The notes: generated by a model not told the origin, from the sequence alone. Counted from the stretch's first letter, positions 10,331-20,071 are shown. The stretch: 39,902 nucleotides of DNA from Clostridia bacterium (GCA_012838175.1 DUPU01000071.1:1-39902); one strand, 5' to 3'. Made by a program: numbers and translations.

Positions 10331-12131
10331 AATAAGCCGCTTTTCTTGGGCTACTTTCCTGTCCTGACATAGATGTCCCCTCAACCTGGGCCACTTTTCC
10401 CCGGTCCAAAACAATAATTTGGTGTGCATTTTTTATGGAAGACAAACGATGGGTAATGAACAAAACGGTTAATGATTTTCCTGCCAAACTTTCCAGTGTA
10501 TTTAGAATCCGCCTTTCGTTCTCCGGATCCAAGGAACCGGTAGCTTCATCCAGTATTAAGAGAGTAGGGTTTCTTAATAAAGCCCGGGCCAGCACAATCC
10601 GCTGCCTTTCCCCGCCGGAAAGACCCGTCCCCCGGTCCCCCACTTCCGTATATAACCCTTGAGGCAAGGAAGCCACGAAGTTATCCACCGACGCCATCCT
10701 CAAGGCCGACCAAATCTCCTCCCTGGTGGCATTGGGATTGGCCCAAAGCAAATTATCCAGAATAGATCCATGAAACAAAAAGGGTTCCTGGGGTACATAA
10801 CCTATGCTTTTTCGCCATAAGCGGAGATTAAGTTTTTCCAGAGGCACCCCATCGATTAACACTTCTCCTTCCCGGGGCATGATTAGTCCGGTTATTAAAT
10901 CCGCTACAGTGCTTTTTCCGGATCCGGATACTCCTACCAAAACGGTAATGCCGCCGGCCGGAATAAAGAAGCTGACATCTCTAACTGCGTCAACTGTACC
11001 GTGGGAATGATAACTATAAGAAACGTTTCTCAACTGAATACCTTGCTTAATTTTTATCTTTATTCCGTAATCCCGGACCGTTTTTAAATCCCCAGGCATA
11101 CCCCAACTGCCGTCCCCCTCCGGCTCTTTTTCCCTCAGGCATTTTTCTTCAAAATCAAGAAGGTTATGAAAAGCGGGCAGCATCATCATTACCTGCTGCA
11201 ATCCCCCTTGAAAAGAAGTAATCCGAGGCCACAACCGGGCAAAGATTACAATCAGCAGTATAAGCTCCCGGGGTTGGACCAAGAAAATACTAACCCCGCT
11301 ATAAAAAAAGATGCTGACCATAATCGCTGCCCCTATCTTATACAGCATCCGGGTACTGCTTAGCACTTGACTGAAACGGATAAAGTTTTGCGCAATGCTG
11401 TTTCTGATACTTTTAAAGCGGGCAATATGCAACTCTTCCATGGCACAGCTCTTTACTTCCTTCATCCCGTTTAAGTATTCCGTGAGAGTAAAGAATAAAT
11501 TTCTATTATGCCGGGAAAGAGCAATACCCATTTCCTTTGCCCGCCGCACATATGTCTGCATCAGGGTGAAAAATACCAACCCCCCGGCAATTACCACCAA
11601 AGTCAGAAAAGGAGATAAATAAAAGGCAACCCCAACCTGGATCAATGAAATGACAGCCGAAGCCGTCAATTGAAGAAAATACTGGGTGCCACCGGTGACC
11701 CGGGCTAATTCAGAAGTAATCATATGGGTAACGTCGGATTTTTTCCCGGCCGCTAAACAGGACCACTGGGCATAGGCTATCCTTTGAAACAATCTTAAAC
11801 TCAAATAACTGTGGAAGTATTGCTGGATTTGCACGTTCAGATTGGTTTGAAACCGGTGCAAACCGCTGTGCACCACTATGATCCCCACATAAATCAAAAG
11901 AACGGTAGGTAAACTAAGCCCCGAGCCAATCCCTTTTAAAAAACCGCCAGGATTACTAGCCGAAGTAAGTTCCGCTGCCGGTACGATTCCGGAAAAATGG
12001 AGGAGGGGTACCAGCATCAATATCCCGATCCCCTCCACCGTGCCCAAAAGGACCATCAAGATCAGATTGATGCTGATCTTCCCGGGACACAAAGAGAATA
12101 ATTCCTGTACATATTTTCTAAATATCTCCAC
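10329..12131 (-). CDS. ABC transporter, fused permease/ATPase (exporter, no C39 peptidase domain)
   Basis: TM domain then Walker A GVSGSGKST, signature LSGGERQR, Walker B LLILDEATGSLD; GTG start with AAAGGAG. Confidence 0.9.
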   Translation of the reverse strand: MEIFRKYVQELFSLCPGKISINLILMVLLGTVEGIGILMLVPLLHFSGIVPAAELTSASNPGGFLKGIGSGLSLPTVLLIYVGIIVVHSGLHRFQTNLNVQIQQYFHSYLSLRLFQRIAYAQWSCLAAGKKSDVTHMITSELARVTGGTQYFLQLTASAVISLIQVGVAFYLSPFLTLVVIAGGLVFFTLMQTYVRRAKEMGIALSRHNRNLFFTLTEYLNGMKEVKSCAMEELHIARFKSIRNSIAQNFIRFSQVLSSTRMLYKIGAAIMVSIFFYSGVSIFLVQPRELILLIVIFARLWPRITSFQGGLQQVMMMLPAFHNLLDFEEKCLREKEPEGDGSWGMPGDLKTVRDYGIKIKIKQGIQLRNVSYSYHSHGTVDAVRDVSFFIPAGGITVLVGVSGSGKSTVADLITGLIMPREGEVLIDGVPLEKLNLRLWRKSIGYVPQEPFLFHGSILDNLLWANPNATREEIWSALRMASVDNFVASLPQGLYTEVGDRGTGLSGGERQRIVLARALLRNPTLLILDEATGSLDPENERRILNTLESLAGKSLTVLFITHRLSSIKNAHQIIVLDRGKVAQVEGTSMSGQESSPRKAAY

Positions 12132-12220
12132 CGATATTTTCTCCTTTAAAGGGTCGGCTTTTTGGCTTAATGATTATTCCGGCCGACCAATCACATATCC
12201 GAAATGGTTATAAATGCTCT

Positions 12221-12724
12221 TTAAGCCTGATTCATGATTCGGGCCAGTTTTAATATCTTTTCTTCGGAAATGGCAGACAGGTCTTTGCTCATATCTATAG
12301 AAGGCAGGTTTTTGTCTCCCTTGGTGACCATCTTTACCATTAATCGTTCCACAAAATTCATCCGTTTAAATCGAAACTCCCCTCCTAAAAACTCATGGAC
12401 CAGAGCATGCTTTATTAACTCCGGCCCAAAGGCATGCTCTAATTCCTCCTCTGCTTTATCCTGAAGCATGCCGCAGATGAATAGACCTAAGTTTTTCTTC
12501 AGAAGTTCTTCCCCATGGTCCAGACAAAACCGGGTCACCTCTTTTTGAACCTTGCCCGCATAAATTGAACCACCGATAATAATTTTTCCATAGGGGGCGA
12601 GATCAATATCCTTGGTTTCTTTTAAATTACATAAATCTACTGCACCGGAAAGCTTTTCCGCGAGAATTTTCCCGCATTTTTCCGCACACCCGTATTTGGT
12701 AGCATAAACAATTAAAGTTTTCAT
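12221..12724 (-). CDS. Flavodoxin-domain protein (HemG-like)
   Basis: MKTLIVYATKYGCAEKCGKILAEKL FMN-binding start, IIIGGSIYAGKV. Confidence 0.8.
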   Translation of the reverse strand: MKTLIVYATKYGCAEKCGKILAEKLSGAVDLCNLKETKDIDLAPYGKIIIGGSIYAGKVQKEVTRFCLDHGEELLKKNLGLFICGMLQDKAEEELEHAFGPELIKHALVHEFLGGEFRFKRMNFVERLMVKMVTKGDKNLPSIDMSKDLSAISEEKILKLARIMNQA

Positions 12725-13182
12725 TTATTTACGCCCTTTCTTTCACCAAAGCATGATATCCGGGTATAACCCTCTTCCCCTTGGGCACCGGTAACAATTA
12801 TTTCTCCCGCTCTTAGCCAGGCATGGGCTGTCATCTTGCCTTGTTCCGATTTTTTTACCCCTAAATATAAAGTGCTGTCAATCTTCGCCCTCCTCAGCAA
12901 AAGCTTGCCGGTTACTGCTTGAACCAGACACTTACTTTCCCAGGGAGTATACCTACTTACTTTTTGAATGGCCCGACCAATCCGAAAAGCCTTTTCTCTT
13001 TCTCCCACTTTTAACTTATCCGGGGACTCTGTCCCTTCCTCCCCCAAAAATAAAGCTATCCACCAAAAAGGGAAAAATAAAACTGCACACCGGATTAATC
13101 CTGTCCCCCAAAAAGCTTGGAAAAACAAGCACCTGTCTCGGCCGGACAATTGCCGCCATTTTTGTATCATAATTACCATCAA
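12721..13182 (-). CDS. Lasso peptide biosynthesis B2-like (Transglut_core3) Cys protease
   Basis: WESKCLVQAVTGKLLLRRAKIDSTLYLGVKK...AHAWLRAGEIIVTG contains the B2 Cys and His motifs; 4-nt overlap with downstream flavodoxin gene. Confidence 0.85.
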   Translation of the reverse strand: MMVIMIQKWRQLSGRDRCLFFQAFWGTGLIRCAVLFFPFWWIALFLGEEGTESPDKLKVGEREKAFRIGRAIQKVSRYTPWESKCLVQAVTGKLLLRRAKIDSTLYLGVKKSEQGKMTAHAWLRAGEIIVTGAQGEEGYTRISCFGERKGVNK

Positions 13183-13232
13183 TTTTTCCCACCCGGATTA
13201 AACACTAATTCTCTATTTCTAAGATGTTTAAT

Positions 13233-16016
13233 CTAATTGCTATACTTCCCCATAAGTTTTACCCTAATTTGTGTCCCGGAAACATTTTTCTCCTGCCAAG
13301 CAATGTAAAGCTTCCCAAAATATTCCCCAAAGTACAGACCGGAAGATGCATCCGGAAGGAAATAATTTATTTCTTCGTTCTCCACGGGAACCCAAGTACC
13401 GGCATCAAGATCCTTGGCTTTCATTCTAATAATCCCGTTTTCCGTCCACGCAACATAAAGGACCCCTTGGTATTCTGTACCTGTCAACATAAAAGCACCC
13501 TGGTCAGGGTCAAAATTTAAACTGCCCGCATCAAATTCTTCCCAAAGAGTACCATTATATCTTTTTACCCGCACCTGGAATTTTCTTTTCTCATCCTGTT
13601 CCCCATAAATAAGGTACAGACATTTATTACCCGGCACTAAAACCGGCATATCCGCTATTTTGGTCCGGTCATGATTTAAACCGCCCCTGTCTGTTTCGTC
13701 CCAATTAGTGCCGTTAAATGATTTCACTCGAATGACGCCTTGTTCACTCCAGGATGCGTAAACTTTCCCCTGATACTCTGCGCAAGAAGGTAGGGACGCC
13801 CAATGGGCTTGATGATAATTCAGTGTGCCTCCATCCACAGGTACCCAGTTTGCACCGTCATATAATTTGGCCCGTACCTGGTTTTTCGTGCCGTTACTCT
13901 CTATCCAAAGGGCTAACAATCCATAATCAGTTGCCGCCAGTTTGATATTAAAAGCTTTATTTCCGCTAAAGCTGAGATTTTTCCCCTCTACCCAAGTCCG
14001 GGCAGAGTCATCATATTTTTTCAGGTAAACCTGAAAAACATTTTCATCTCCCGTTTCCTCATACCAGGCCAGATAAAGACCTCCTTGATACTCGGCTAAA
14101 ACCGGATTATAGGCATTTTTGTTTATATCCATATTAATTGGTGCTGCCTGGGCATCTTCCCACAAGATACCGTTATATTTTTTCACTCTGATCTGGGTGC
14201 TTCCGTTTATAGACTCTACCCAGGCAATATACAATTCCTGATTAAACTCCTTCATCCAAGGAGTTATGGCCAGATCTGTATTTCCGGGGCAGAATCCTCC
14301 CCCATCAAAGGGATAGGTGTTCAGACGCTGAATCATGTGATTTAAGGTATCTGCCACATAAACATTGCCCAATTTATCTATGCCAATCCCTTGGGGACTG
14401 TTGAACCGTCCTTCCCATCCCTTCTCACTTCGGTCCCAAAAAGCAATAACCTTCCCTTCAGGACTTATTTTTTGCACCTGGTGTTTTGAAGCATGTACAC
14501 TGTAAATAAATCCTGCCGGGTCAACCCCAATACCTGAAAGGGAAGAAAATGTCCATGATCGGATAAAATTCCCTTGGCAATCAAACTTTTGGATTCCGTT
14601 ATTATCCGTAACATATATATATCTTCCGTCTCCCACAGCGACAGCGCTAGCATCAATAAATTCACCGTCTCCGCTGCCCTCCCGGCCCCAAGAGGCAATG
14701 AATTCTCCCTCTCCGTCAAACTTCTGCACCCGCTCTAGAGTACTGTCGGCAACATAAACATAACCATTATCATCTACGGCAATTCCCCGGGGGGCATAAA
14801 ACTGGCCGCTCGCCCCTCCTGTTTTTCCCCACTTGGTCAGAAAAACCCCCTGGTTGTTAAACTTTTGAATTCGATTATTGCCTGCATCGGAAACATAAAT
14901 ATTTCCCATCCTGTCGACAGCTATTCCTACGGGAACTTTTTCTTTAAAATTAAACTGGCCGTCATCAGCGCCAAAGCTTCCCCAGGCACAGATAAAATTG
15001 CCTGCTGCATCATACTTTTGAATCCGGTAGTTCTTTTTATCCACCGCAAAAATATTGCCTTCCCCGTCGATGGTTACCGCCCAAGGCTCGTTTAATCTTC
15101 CGTCCCCTGCCCCTTTATTCTCCCAGGCGGCTGTAGGTTCACCCTGGCTGTTTAACTTAATCACACGATTATTATCCGTATCGGTAATAAAAATATCTCC
15201 GGTACTGCTTACGGCAACGTCAAAGGGATTTCTCAATCCCCCATAAGATTCTACCGCCCAGGAAGTCAGAAAAGAACCGTCTCTGTCAAACTTTTGAATC
15301 CGGTTATTGCCGCTATCAGCCACATAAACATTTCCTTCTTCATCAGTGCAAATTCCCAAAGGGTTTTGAAATTGACCGGTATCACCCTGTAAAAGTAAAT
15401 TGCCATCGGAATCATATTTGAGGATCCGATAAGGATTATTAACTACCACCCAGATTTGATCATTACCGTCAACGGCCAAGCCGGCAGGATAATAGTCCAC
15501 ATGCCATTTTCCCAAATAGGAACCGTCCGAACTAAATTTTTGAATTCGCCGGTTATAGCTGTCGCTGACATAAATATTGCCTTCGCTGTCCACCCCGATA
15601 CCAAAAGGATTATTAAACTGACCGTTATAACTCCCCTTTCCTCCCCATTTGTGAACAAAGTTTCCCTCAGGTTCAAATTTCTGCACACAATTATTCGAGA
15701 TATCTGTGACATAGATATAACCCCGATCATCAACAGTTACAGCCTTAGGACTCTGAAACTCACCCGGACCGGCGCCCCTTTTCCCAAATTCCGTCAATTT
15801 ATTACCGTCTCCGTCAAACTTGATTATCCTGTAATTTAGGGTATCCACCACGTATACATTACCGCTTTTATCTGTCGTGACCCCGGAAGGAGAAAAAAAA
15901 GAAGGTAAGAAAGCATTAGGAGCCACCTGGGAAAACTCTACCGCCTCAACCGCCGCAGGCATCACAATCCAGGCCAAAATTAAAAAAAGGGAAATCATAC
16001 TTTTTTTAATAAACAC
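13233..16016 (-). CDS. Secreted NHL-repeat beta-propeller protein with second C-terminal propeller-like repeat region
   Basis: Signal peptide; many repeats of GxIYVxDxxNNRIQKFdxxG; C-terminal repeats YQGxLYxAWxE...IRVKxYNGTxWE; GTG start with GAGGTG. Confidence 0.9.
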   Translation of the reverse strand: MFIKKSMISLFLILAWIVMPAAVEAVEFSQVAPNAFLPSFFSPSGVTTDKSGNVYVVDTLNYRIIKFDGDGNKLTEFGKRGAGPGEFQSPKAVTVDDRGYIYVTDISNNCVQKFEPEGNFVHKWGGKGSYNGQFNNPFGIGVDSEGNIYVSDSYNRRIQKFSSDGSYLGKWHVDYYPAGLAVDGNDQIWVVVNNPYRILKYDSDGNLLLQGDTGQFQNPLGICTDEEGNVYVADSGNNRIQKFDRDGSFLTSWAVESYGGLRNPFDVAVSSTGDIFITDTDNNRVIKLNSQGEPTAAWENKGAGDGRLNEPWAVTIDGEGNIFAVDKKNYRIQKYDAAGNFICAWGSFGADDGQFNFKEKVPVGIAVDRMGNIYVSDAGNNRIQKFNNQGVFLTKWGKTGGASGQFYAPRGIAVDDNGYVYVADSTLERVQKFDGEGEFIASWGREGSGDGEFIDASAVAVGDGRYIYVTDNNGIQKFDCQGNFIRSWTFSSLSGIGVDPAGFIYSVHASKHQVQKISPEGKVIAFWDRSEKGWEGRFNSPQGIGIDKLGNVYVADTLNHMIQRLNTYPFDGGGFCPGNTDLAITPWMKEFNQELYIAWVESINGSTQIRVKKYNGILWEDAQAAPINMDINKNAYNPVLAEYQGGLYLAWYEETGDENVFQVYLKKYDDSARTWVEGKNLSFSGNKAFNIKLAATDYGLLALWIESNGTKNQVRAKLYDGANWVPVDGGTLNYHQAHWASLPSCAEYQGKVYASWSEQGVIRVKSFNGTNWDETDRGGLNHDRTKIADMPVLVPGNKCLYLIYGEQDEKRKFQVRVKRYNGTLWEEFDAGSLNFDPDQGAFMLTGTEYQGVLYVAWTENGIIRMKAKDLDAGTWVPVENEEINYFLPDASSGLYFGEYFGKLYIAWQEKNVSGTQIRVKLMGKYSN

Positions 16017-16164
16017 AGATTATTCACCTCAAGGGCCGCCAGATTTTTATCGGTTTTTATTTGTATTTTAGCATACTTTCTTACATTAGGTACAAATATT
16101 TCCTGATTTTCACTTAATTTTTACATTCTTCTTTTTTCCCCTATTCCTCCGAAAAATATAAAAA

Positions 16165-16198
16165 AAGACTGCCCAACAGGATTTCGTTGGACAGTCTT
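16165..16198 (-). terminator. Terminator downstream of rubrerythrin
   Basis: Minus strand AAGACTGTCCAAC...GTTGGGCAGTCTT followed by TTTTT. Confidence 0.75.
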
Positions 16199-16259
16199 AA
16201 GAAACAAAGGAATTCCTTTATTTCCCGCACTTCTCTTTGGCTAAGCAATGGCCGGCTTA

Positions 16260-16796
16260 TTAATAATTCCGGCACAAAACTTCAAAATGAGCTTGGGGAT
16301 GATCGCATACAGGGCAAACTTCCGGTGCGGCATCCCCTTCGTGAATATGGCCGCAGTTTCGGCATTTCCAAACAACTTTCTCGTCTTTCTTAAAGACCTC
16401 GCCTGACTGTAAATTTTTCAAGAGCTTCAGATAACGCTCTTCATGTTCTTTTTCGATCTTCGCCACTCCCTCAAAAAGCCGAGCAATATCATCAAATCCT
16501 TCTTCCCTGGCTTCTTCTGCCATACGCTTATACATATCAGTCCATTCGAAGTTTTCTCCGAATGCAGCATCCTTTAAATTTTCTTTCGTGTTGCCGATTC
16601 CCTGCAGCAATTTGAACCAGATTTTCGCATGTTCCTTTTCATTATCGGCGGTTTCTTGGAAAAAAGCCGCTATTTGTTCATAGCCTTCCTTTTTTGCGGC
16701 AGAAGCATAGTAAGTGTATTTGTTTCTGGCCTGGGATTCACCGGCAAAAGCCTCCCATAAATTTTTTTCTGTTTTTGTTCCTTTTAAATCCTTCAT
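16260..16796 (-). CDS. rbr: Rubrerythrin
   Basis: [25 protein letters not shown]-terminal [10 protein letters not shown]...CPVCDHPQ; start at 16796 supported by GGAGGG. Confidence 0.93.
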   Translation of the reverse strand: MKDLKGTKTEKNLWEAFAGESQARNKYTYYASAAKKEGYEQIAAFFQETADNEKEHAKIWFKLLQGIGNTKENLKDAAFGENFEWTDMYKRMAEEAREEGFDDIARLFEGVAKIEKEHEERYLKLLKNLQSGEVFKKDEKVVWKCRNCGHIHEGDAAPEVCPVCDHPQAHFEVLCRNY

Positions 16797-16856
16797 TTTC
16801 CATCCCTCCGTAAAATATTCTTTCTTATTTCGGCAATCAAAATTCATATATTTTCC

Positions 16857-17018
16857 TTACTCTTCTTCTGTAAACTGATCCTTGCTCACACCACAAACAG
16901 GACATACCCAATCTTCCGGAATATCCTCAAAGGCTGTGCCCGGTGCAATGCCGGAATCAGGATCGCCTTCTGCCGGGTCATAAACATACCCACAAACATC
17001 ACAAACATACTTTTTCAT
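16857..17018 (-). CDS. Possible independently translated 53-aa rubredoxin from internal start
   Basis: Internal AAAGGAGGG (complement of 17026-17031 core) 7 nt before ATG at 17018; product is a full-length rubredoxin. Confidence 0.55.
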   Translation of the reverse strand: MKKYVCDVCGYVYDPAEGDPDSGIAPGTAFEDIPEDWVCPVCGVSKDQFTEEE

Positions 17019-17570
17019 CTTATTTCCCTCCTTTTTTTCCTTGGGTGTAGCTGCATCTTTTCCCTCTTCTTTTTTGGGTGAAACCTCGGCAGATGGTACG
17101 GAACCCCTCTTTAATTGGTGATAATAAGCATAAGTCATAGGTTCCTCCTGGCTTAGTACCTCCCCGGCCGTCACCCTGCCTATGAAAACCGTATGTGTTT
17201 CCACATCTATACTTTGAATTACTTCCGCCTCCAAATATCCTGCTGTATTCTCCAGCAGTACCGGGGCCCCTGTAACACCCTTTTTATATGACAGGGTTTG
17301 ATATTTATTAATCTCCCTTCCTGACTTAAAGCCAAAGTGCCCGATAAAACTTAACGGTACGGATTTGGGCAGGACAGATACGGAGAAAACCCTGCTTTCT
17401 TTAATAAAATCATGGGTTAAATTCTTTTTGTTAATGCCAATGGCAATGGTAGCAGGCTCAGCGGAAATCTGAAAAACCGTATTGGCAATCTGCCCGTTAT
17501 AAACCCCATCTTTGACGGCACCAATTACATAAAGACCATAGCTAATCTTATGAAATATCTTTCCGTCCAC
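16857..17570 (-). CDS. hrb: High-molecular-weight rubredoxin (flavin reductase domain fused to rubredoxin)
   Basis: N-terminal flavin reductase-like domain, C-terminal [42 protein letters not shown]. Confidence 0.9.
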   Translation of the reverse strand: MDGKIFHKISYGLYVIGAVKDGVYNGQIANTVFQISAEPATIAIGINKKNLTHDFIKESRVFSVSVLPKSVPLSFIGHFGFKSGREINKYQTLSYKKGVTGAPVLLENTAGYLEAEVIQSIDVETHTVFIGRVTAGEVLSQEEPMTYAYYHQLKRGSVPSAEVSPKKEEGKDAATPKEKKEGNKMKKYVCDVCGYVYDPAEGDPDSGIAPGTAFEDIPEDWVCPVCGVSKDQFTEEE

Positions 17571-17618
17571 TGTTTTCCCTCCTTAATATTAAAATTTGGT
17601 TATATATCTTCCCCGGAA

Positions 17619-17647
17619 ATTTGTAAAACCCTGCATGATTTTGTCAA
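17619..17647 (-). promoter_or_regulatory. Candidate promoter for hrb-rbr
   Basis: Minus strand TTGACA - 16 nt - TACAAA. Confidence 0.45.
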
Positions 17648-17663
17648 TATGTTTATAAAATTT

Positions 17664-17682
17664 TATAATGATAATCATTACT
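17664..17682. promoter_or_regulatory. Fur/PerR-family-like box
   Basis: TATAATGATAATCATTACT versus classical GATAATGATAATCATTATC, 16/19 identities; just upstream of the candidate -35. Confidence 0.6.
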
Positions 17683-17835
17683 AATAATATTATTTTTATG
17701 AAATATATTTTAAACCGGATCATACCGTTAATGGGTTATAAAAATGTAAAACAGCTCAATTATCATGGATTTAATTCTGTATTTAAAGCAGCTTTAATGA
17801 TAATGGAGTGAACAATATGTTAATATACAAACAAA

Positions 17836-17869
17836 GGGACAACCCTAAAAATTTAAGACTGTCCCTTGT
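17836..17869 (-). terminator. Probable terminator of the fakA-like operon
   Basis: Minus strand AAGGGACA...TGTCCCTT then TGTTTGT. Confidence 0.5.
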
Positions 17870-17921
17870 TGATTTGGGTTCAAAATTAAAATTGTTTTGT
17901 TCTTATAAACATCCAATAATC

Positions 17922-19580
17922 TTATTCCACTGATATTAGATAATAGTATAAAGGCTGTCCTCCGAAATGAACTTCCACTTCCATGTCCGAAAATCTTTGG
18001 GCTACTTTTTCCTGCATTATGTTCGCCTGGTCTTCTGTAAGATTATGGCCGTAAAACATGGTTATTAATTCATGTTCCGGTTCCACCATTTTATCCAGCA
18101 AGTCCAGCACCACCTGATGCAAATCCTGGCCGATCGCCTCAATGGAACCGTCTGCTAAACCCATAATATCATTTTGTTTAATGGTAAATCCATTAAAAGA
18201 AGAGTCTCTTACGGCGAAAGTTACTTCTCCCGTTTTCACGTGAGCAAAAGCTTTCGTCATCTCTTCCCGGTTATTTTCCGCCCCTTCCTCCTGGTCAAAG
18301 GCCAACATGGCTGCTAAGCCCTGGGCAAAAGACTTTGTTTTCACCACTGTTACCGGCTTTTCCGATAAAGATTTCGCCTGTTCGGCGGTAAGAATGATAT
18401 TTCTATTATTTGGGAGTATCACAATTTCTTTGGCAGGAACCTTATTAATGGCCGTAAGCAGATCTTCCGCGCTGGGGTTCATGGTCTGGCCCCCATTAAT
18501 AATGTTTGTGACGCCCAGGCTTTTAAAAATCTGCACCAATCCTTCTCCTGCCACCACCGCCACAACTCCGCATTGATTCTCTTCTCCTGTATTGTTATTA
18601 ACAGCATTATGGGAAATATCGGTATCTGTATTATTGTCAGTATTAACGGATTCGGTAAATTGCAAATTCTCCCGATGCTGTTCTTTCATGTTATCGATTT
18701 TTATGTCATGAAGACTTCCTTTGCTTACAGCATACTCCAGAACCTTCCCCGGATGATTGGTATGTATGTGGACTTTAACCAAATTCTCCGTGCCGACCAC
18801 CAATAGGGAATCCCCTTTATCCTGTAATTCACCCCTGATTTCTTCAATAGATAGGCCTGCCCCTTTAAGTATAAATTCAGTACAATACTGGAACAGAATT
18901 TCTGCTGTTTCTATCTCAGCGGTTTTAACTGCCGGCTTATCCGGTGCAGCCTCAGGTACCTTAATCGGTTCTCCTTGCACTGCTTTTAAACCGCCTTCGA
19001 TAATTAACAAAAAGCCTTTGCCACCGGCATCAACCACCCCTGCCTGCTTCAAAACAGGCAGTAAATTGGGGGTATTGTTTAAAGCAATCTGACCCTGCTC
19101 CAAAGCATGGGTAAGGATTTCCACAACATCATCGGTCTGTTTTGACTTTTTCAAGGCTGCTCCTGCTACCGCCTTGCTCACGGTGAGAATTGTTCCTTCC
19201 ACCGGCTTCATCACCGATTTATAAGCTAACTCCACTCCCTTATACAAGGCATAGGCGAAGTCGGCACCCTTCAGGGTCTTCCTTTCCCCTACTCCCTGGG
19301 CAAAACCGCGAAACAATTGAGATAAAATTACCCCGGAATTACCTCTGGCCCCCATCAAAGCACCTTTAGAAACCTCTTGGGCAACTTTGGCGGGAGAATC
19401 AAGGTCCTTTAAGCCTTTTACCGCAGAATTCATCGTGAGGGACATGTTTGTCCCGGTATCTCCGTCCGGAACCGGGAAAACATTTAACGCATCCACGATT
19501 TCCTTATTCAGTGCTAAAAAACCGCATCCCCCAATAAAAAACTGCTCTAAGGAAGCTGCAGTTATTTCTGTCAACTTCAA
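17922..19580 (-). CDS. fakA: DAK2 domain protein, YloV/FakA-like (fatty acid kinase subunit)
   Basis: DALNVFPVPDGDTGTNMSLTMNSA, GARGNSGVILSQLFRGFA. Confidence 0.88.
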   Translation of the reverse strand: MKLTEITAASLEQFFIGGCGFLALNKEIVDALNVFPVPDGDTGTNMSLTMNSAVKGLKDLDSPAKVAQEVSKGALMGARGNSGVILSQLFRGFAQGVGERKTLKGADFAYALYKGVELAYKSVMKPVEGTILTVSKAVAGAALKKSKQTDDVVEILTHALEQGQIALNNTPNLLPVLKQAGVVDAGGKGFLLIIEGGLKAVQGEPIKVPEAAPDKPAVKTAEIETAEILFQYCTEFILKGAGLSIEEIRGELQDKGDSLLVVGTENLVKVHIHTNHPGKVLEYAVSKGSLHDIKIDNMKEQHRENLQFTESVNTDNNTDTDISHNAVNNNTGEENQCGVVAVVAGEGLVQIFKSLGVTNIINGGQTMNPSAEDLLTAINKVPAKEIVILPNNRNIILTAEQAKSLSEKPVTVVKTKSFAQGLAAMLAFDQEEGAENNREEMTKAFAHVKTGEVTFAVRDSSFNGFTIKQNDIMGLADGSIEAIGQDLHQVVLDLLDKMVEPEHELITMFYGHNLTEDQANIMQEKVAQRFSDMEVEVHFGGQPLYYYLISVE

Positions 19581-19594
19581 TTCATTGTACCTCC

Positions 19595-19951
19595 TTAGTC
19601 AACCACTCGCACGCCTTGTACATGAATCTGGACATGATCTACAGTCATTCCTGTATGTTGTTGGACTGTATACCTGACTTTTTCCATGACATTGTTAGCG
19701 ATTTCAGATATTTTGGTGCCATATCCGACAATAATATAAATACTGATATTAATTTCTTCGTTTTTTATGGCTACTTCGACGCCTTTACTCAGAGCTTCCA
19801 TGCCGATTAATTCGGCAATTCCGTCTTTGATTTTTTGGGAGGCCATACCAACTATTCCATAACACTCCATGGCAGCTATCCCCGCCAGCGTGGCAATAAC
19901 TTCCTTTGAAATAATAATTTTTCCCGTATCGTTGGTTATCACCTTGCCCAT
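19595..19951 (-). CDS. Asp23/Gls24 family envelope stress response protein (YloU-like)
   Basis: GKIIISKEVIATLAGIAAMECYGIVGMAS. Confidence 0.9.
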   Translation of the reverse strand: MGKVITNDTGKIIISKEVIATLAGIAAMECYGIVGMASQKIKDGIAELIGMEALSKGVEVAIKNEEINISIYIIVGYGTKISEIANNVMEKVRYTVQQHTGMTVDHVQIHVQGVRVVD

Positions 19952-20042
19952 GCTTTACACCTCCCTATTACGTAAATTAGTAATTTATCCATAATACCTC
20001 ATAATATATTTTACCATTTTTCGCGGAATAATCAATTTTTCC

Positions 20043-20071
20043 TTGCGAGTATTAAGAAATTTTGTTAGAAT
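20043..20071 (+). promoter_or_regulatory. Candidate sigma-A promoter of rpmB
   Basis: TTGCGA - 17 nt - TAGAAT. Confidence 0.55.

Noticed and set aside
15456-15839. + strand ORFs opposite the NHL gene
   Set aside because: Periodic antisense of NHL repeats; no independent coding signals.
13233-16016. Periodic DNA in the NHL gene as a possible CRISPR or tandem repeat array
   Set aside because: Periodicity is explained by protein repeats with divergent DNA; no conserved direct repeats with unique spacers.
16017-16164. Search for a short RiPP precursor ORF upstream of the NHL gene
   Set aside because: Only ATGs followed quickly by stop codons; no credible precursor.
17818-17934. + strand 38-aa ORF MLIYKQRDNPKNLRLSLVDLGSKLKLFCSYKHPIILFH with GGAGTGA upstream
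   Set aside because: Runs through the terminator hairpin of the opposite-strand fakA-like gene; no sign of conservation.
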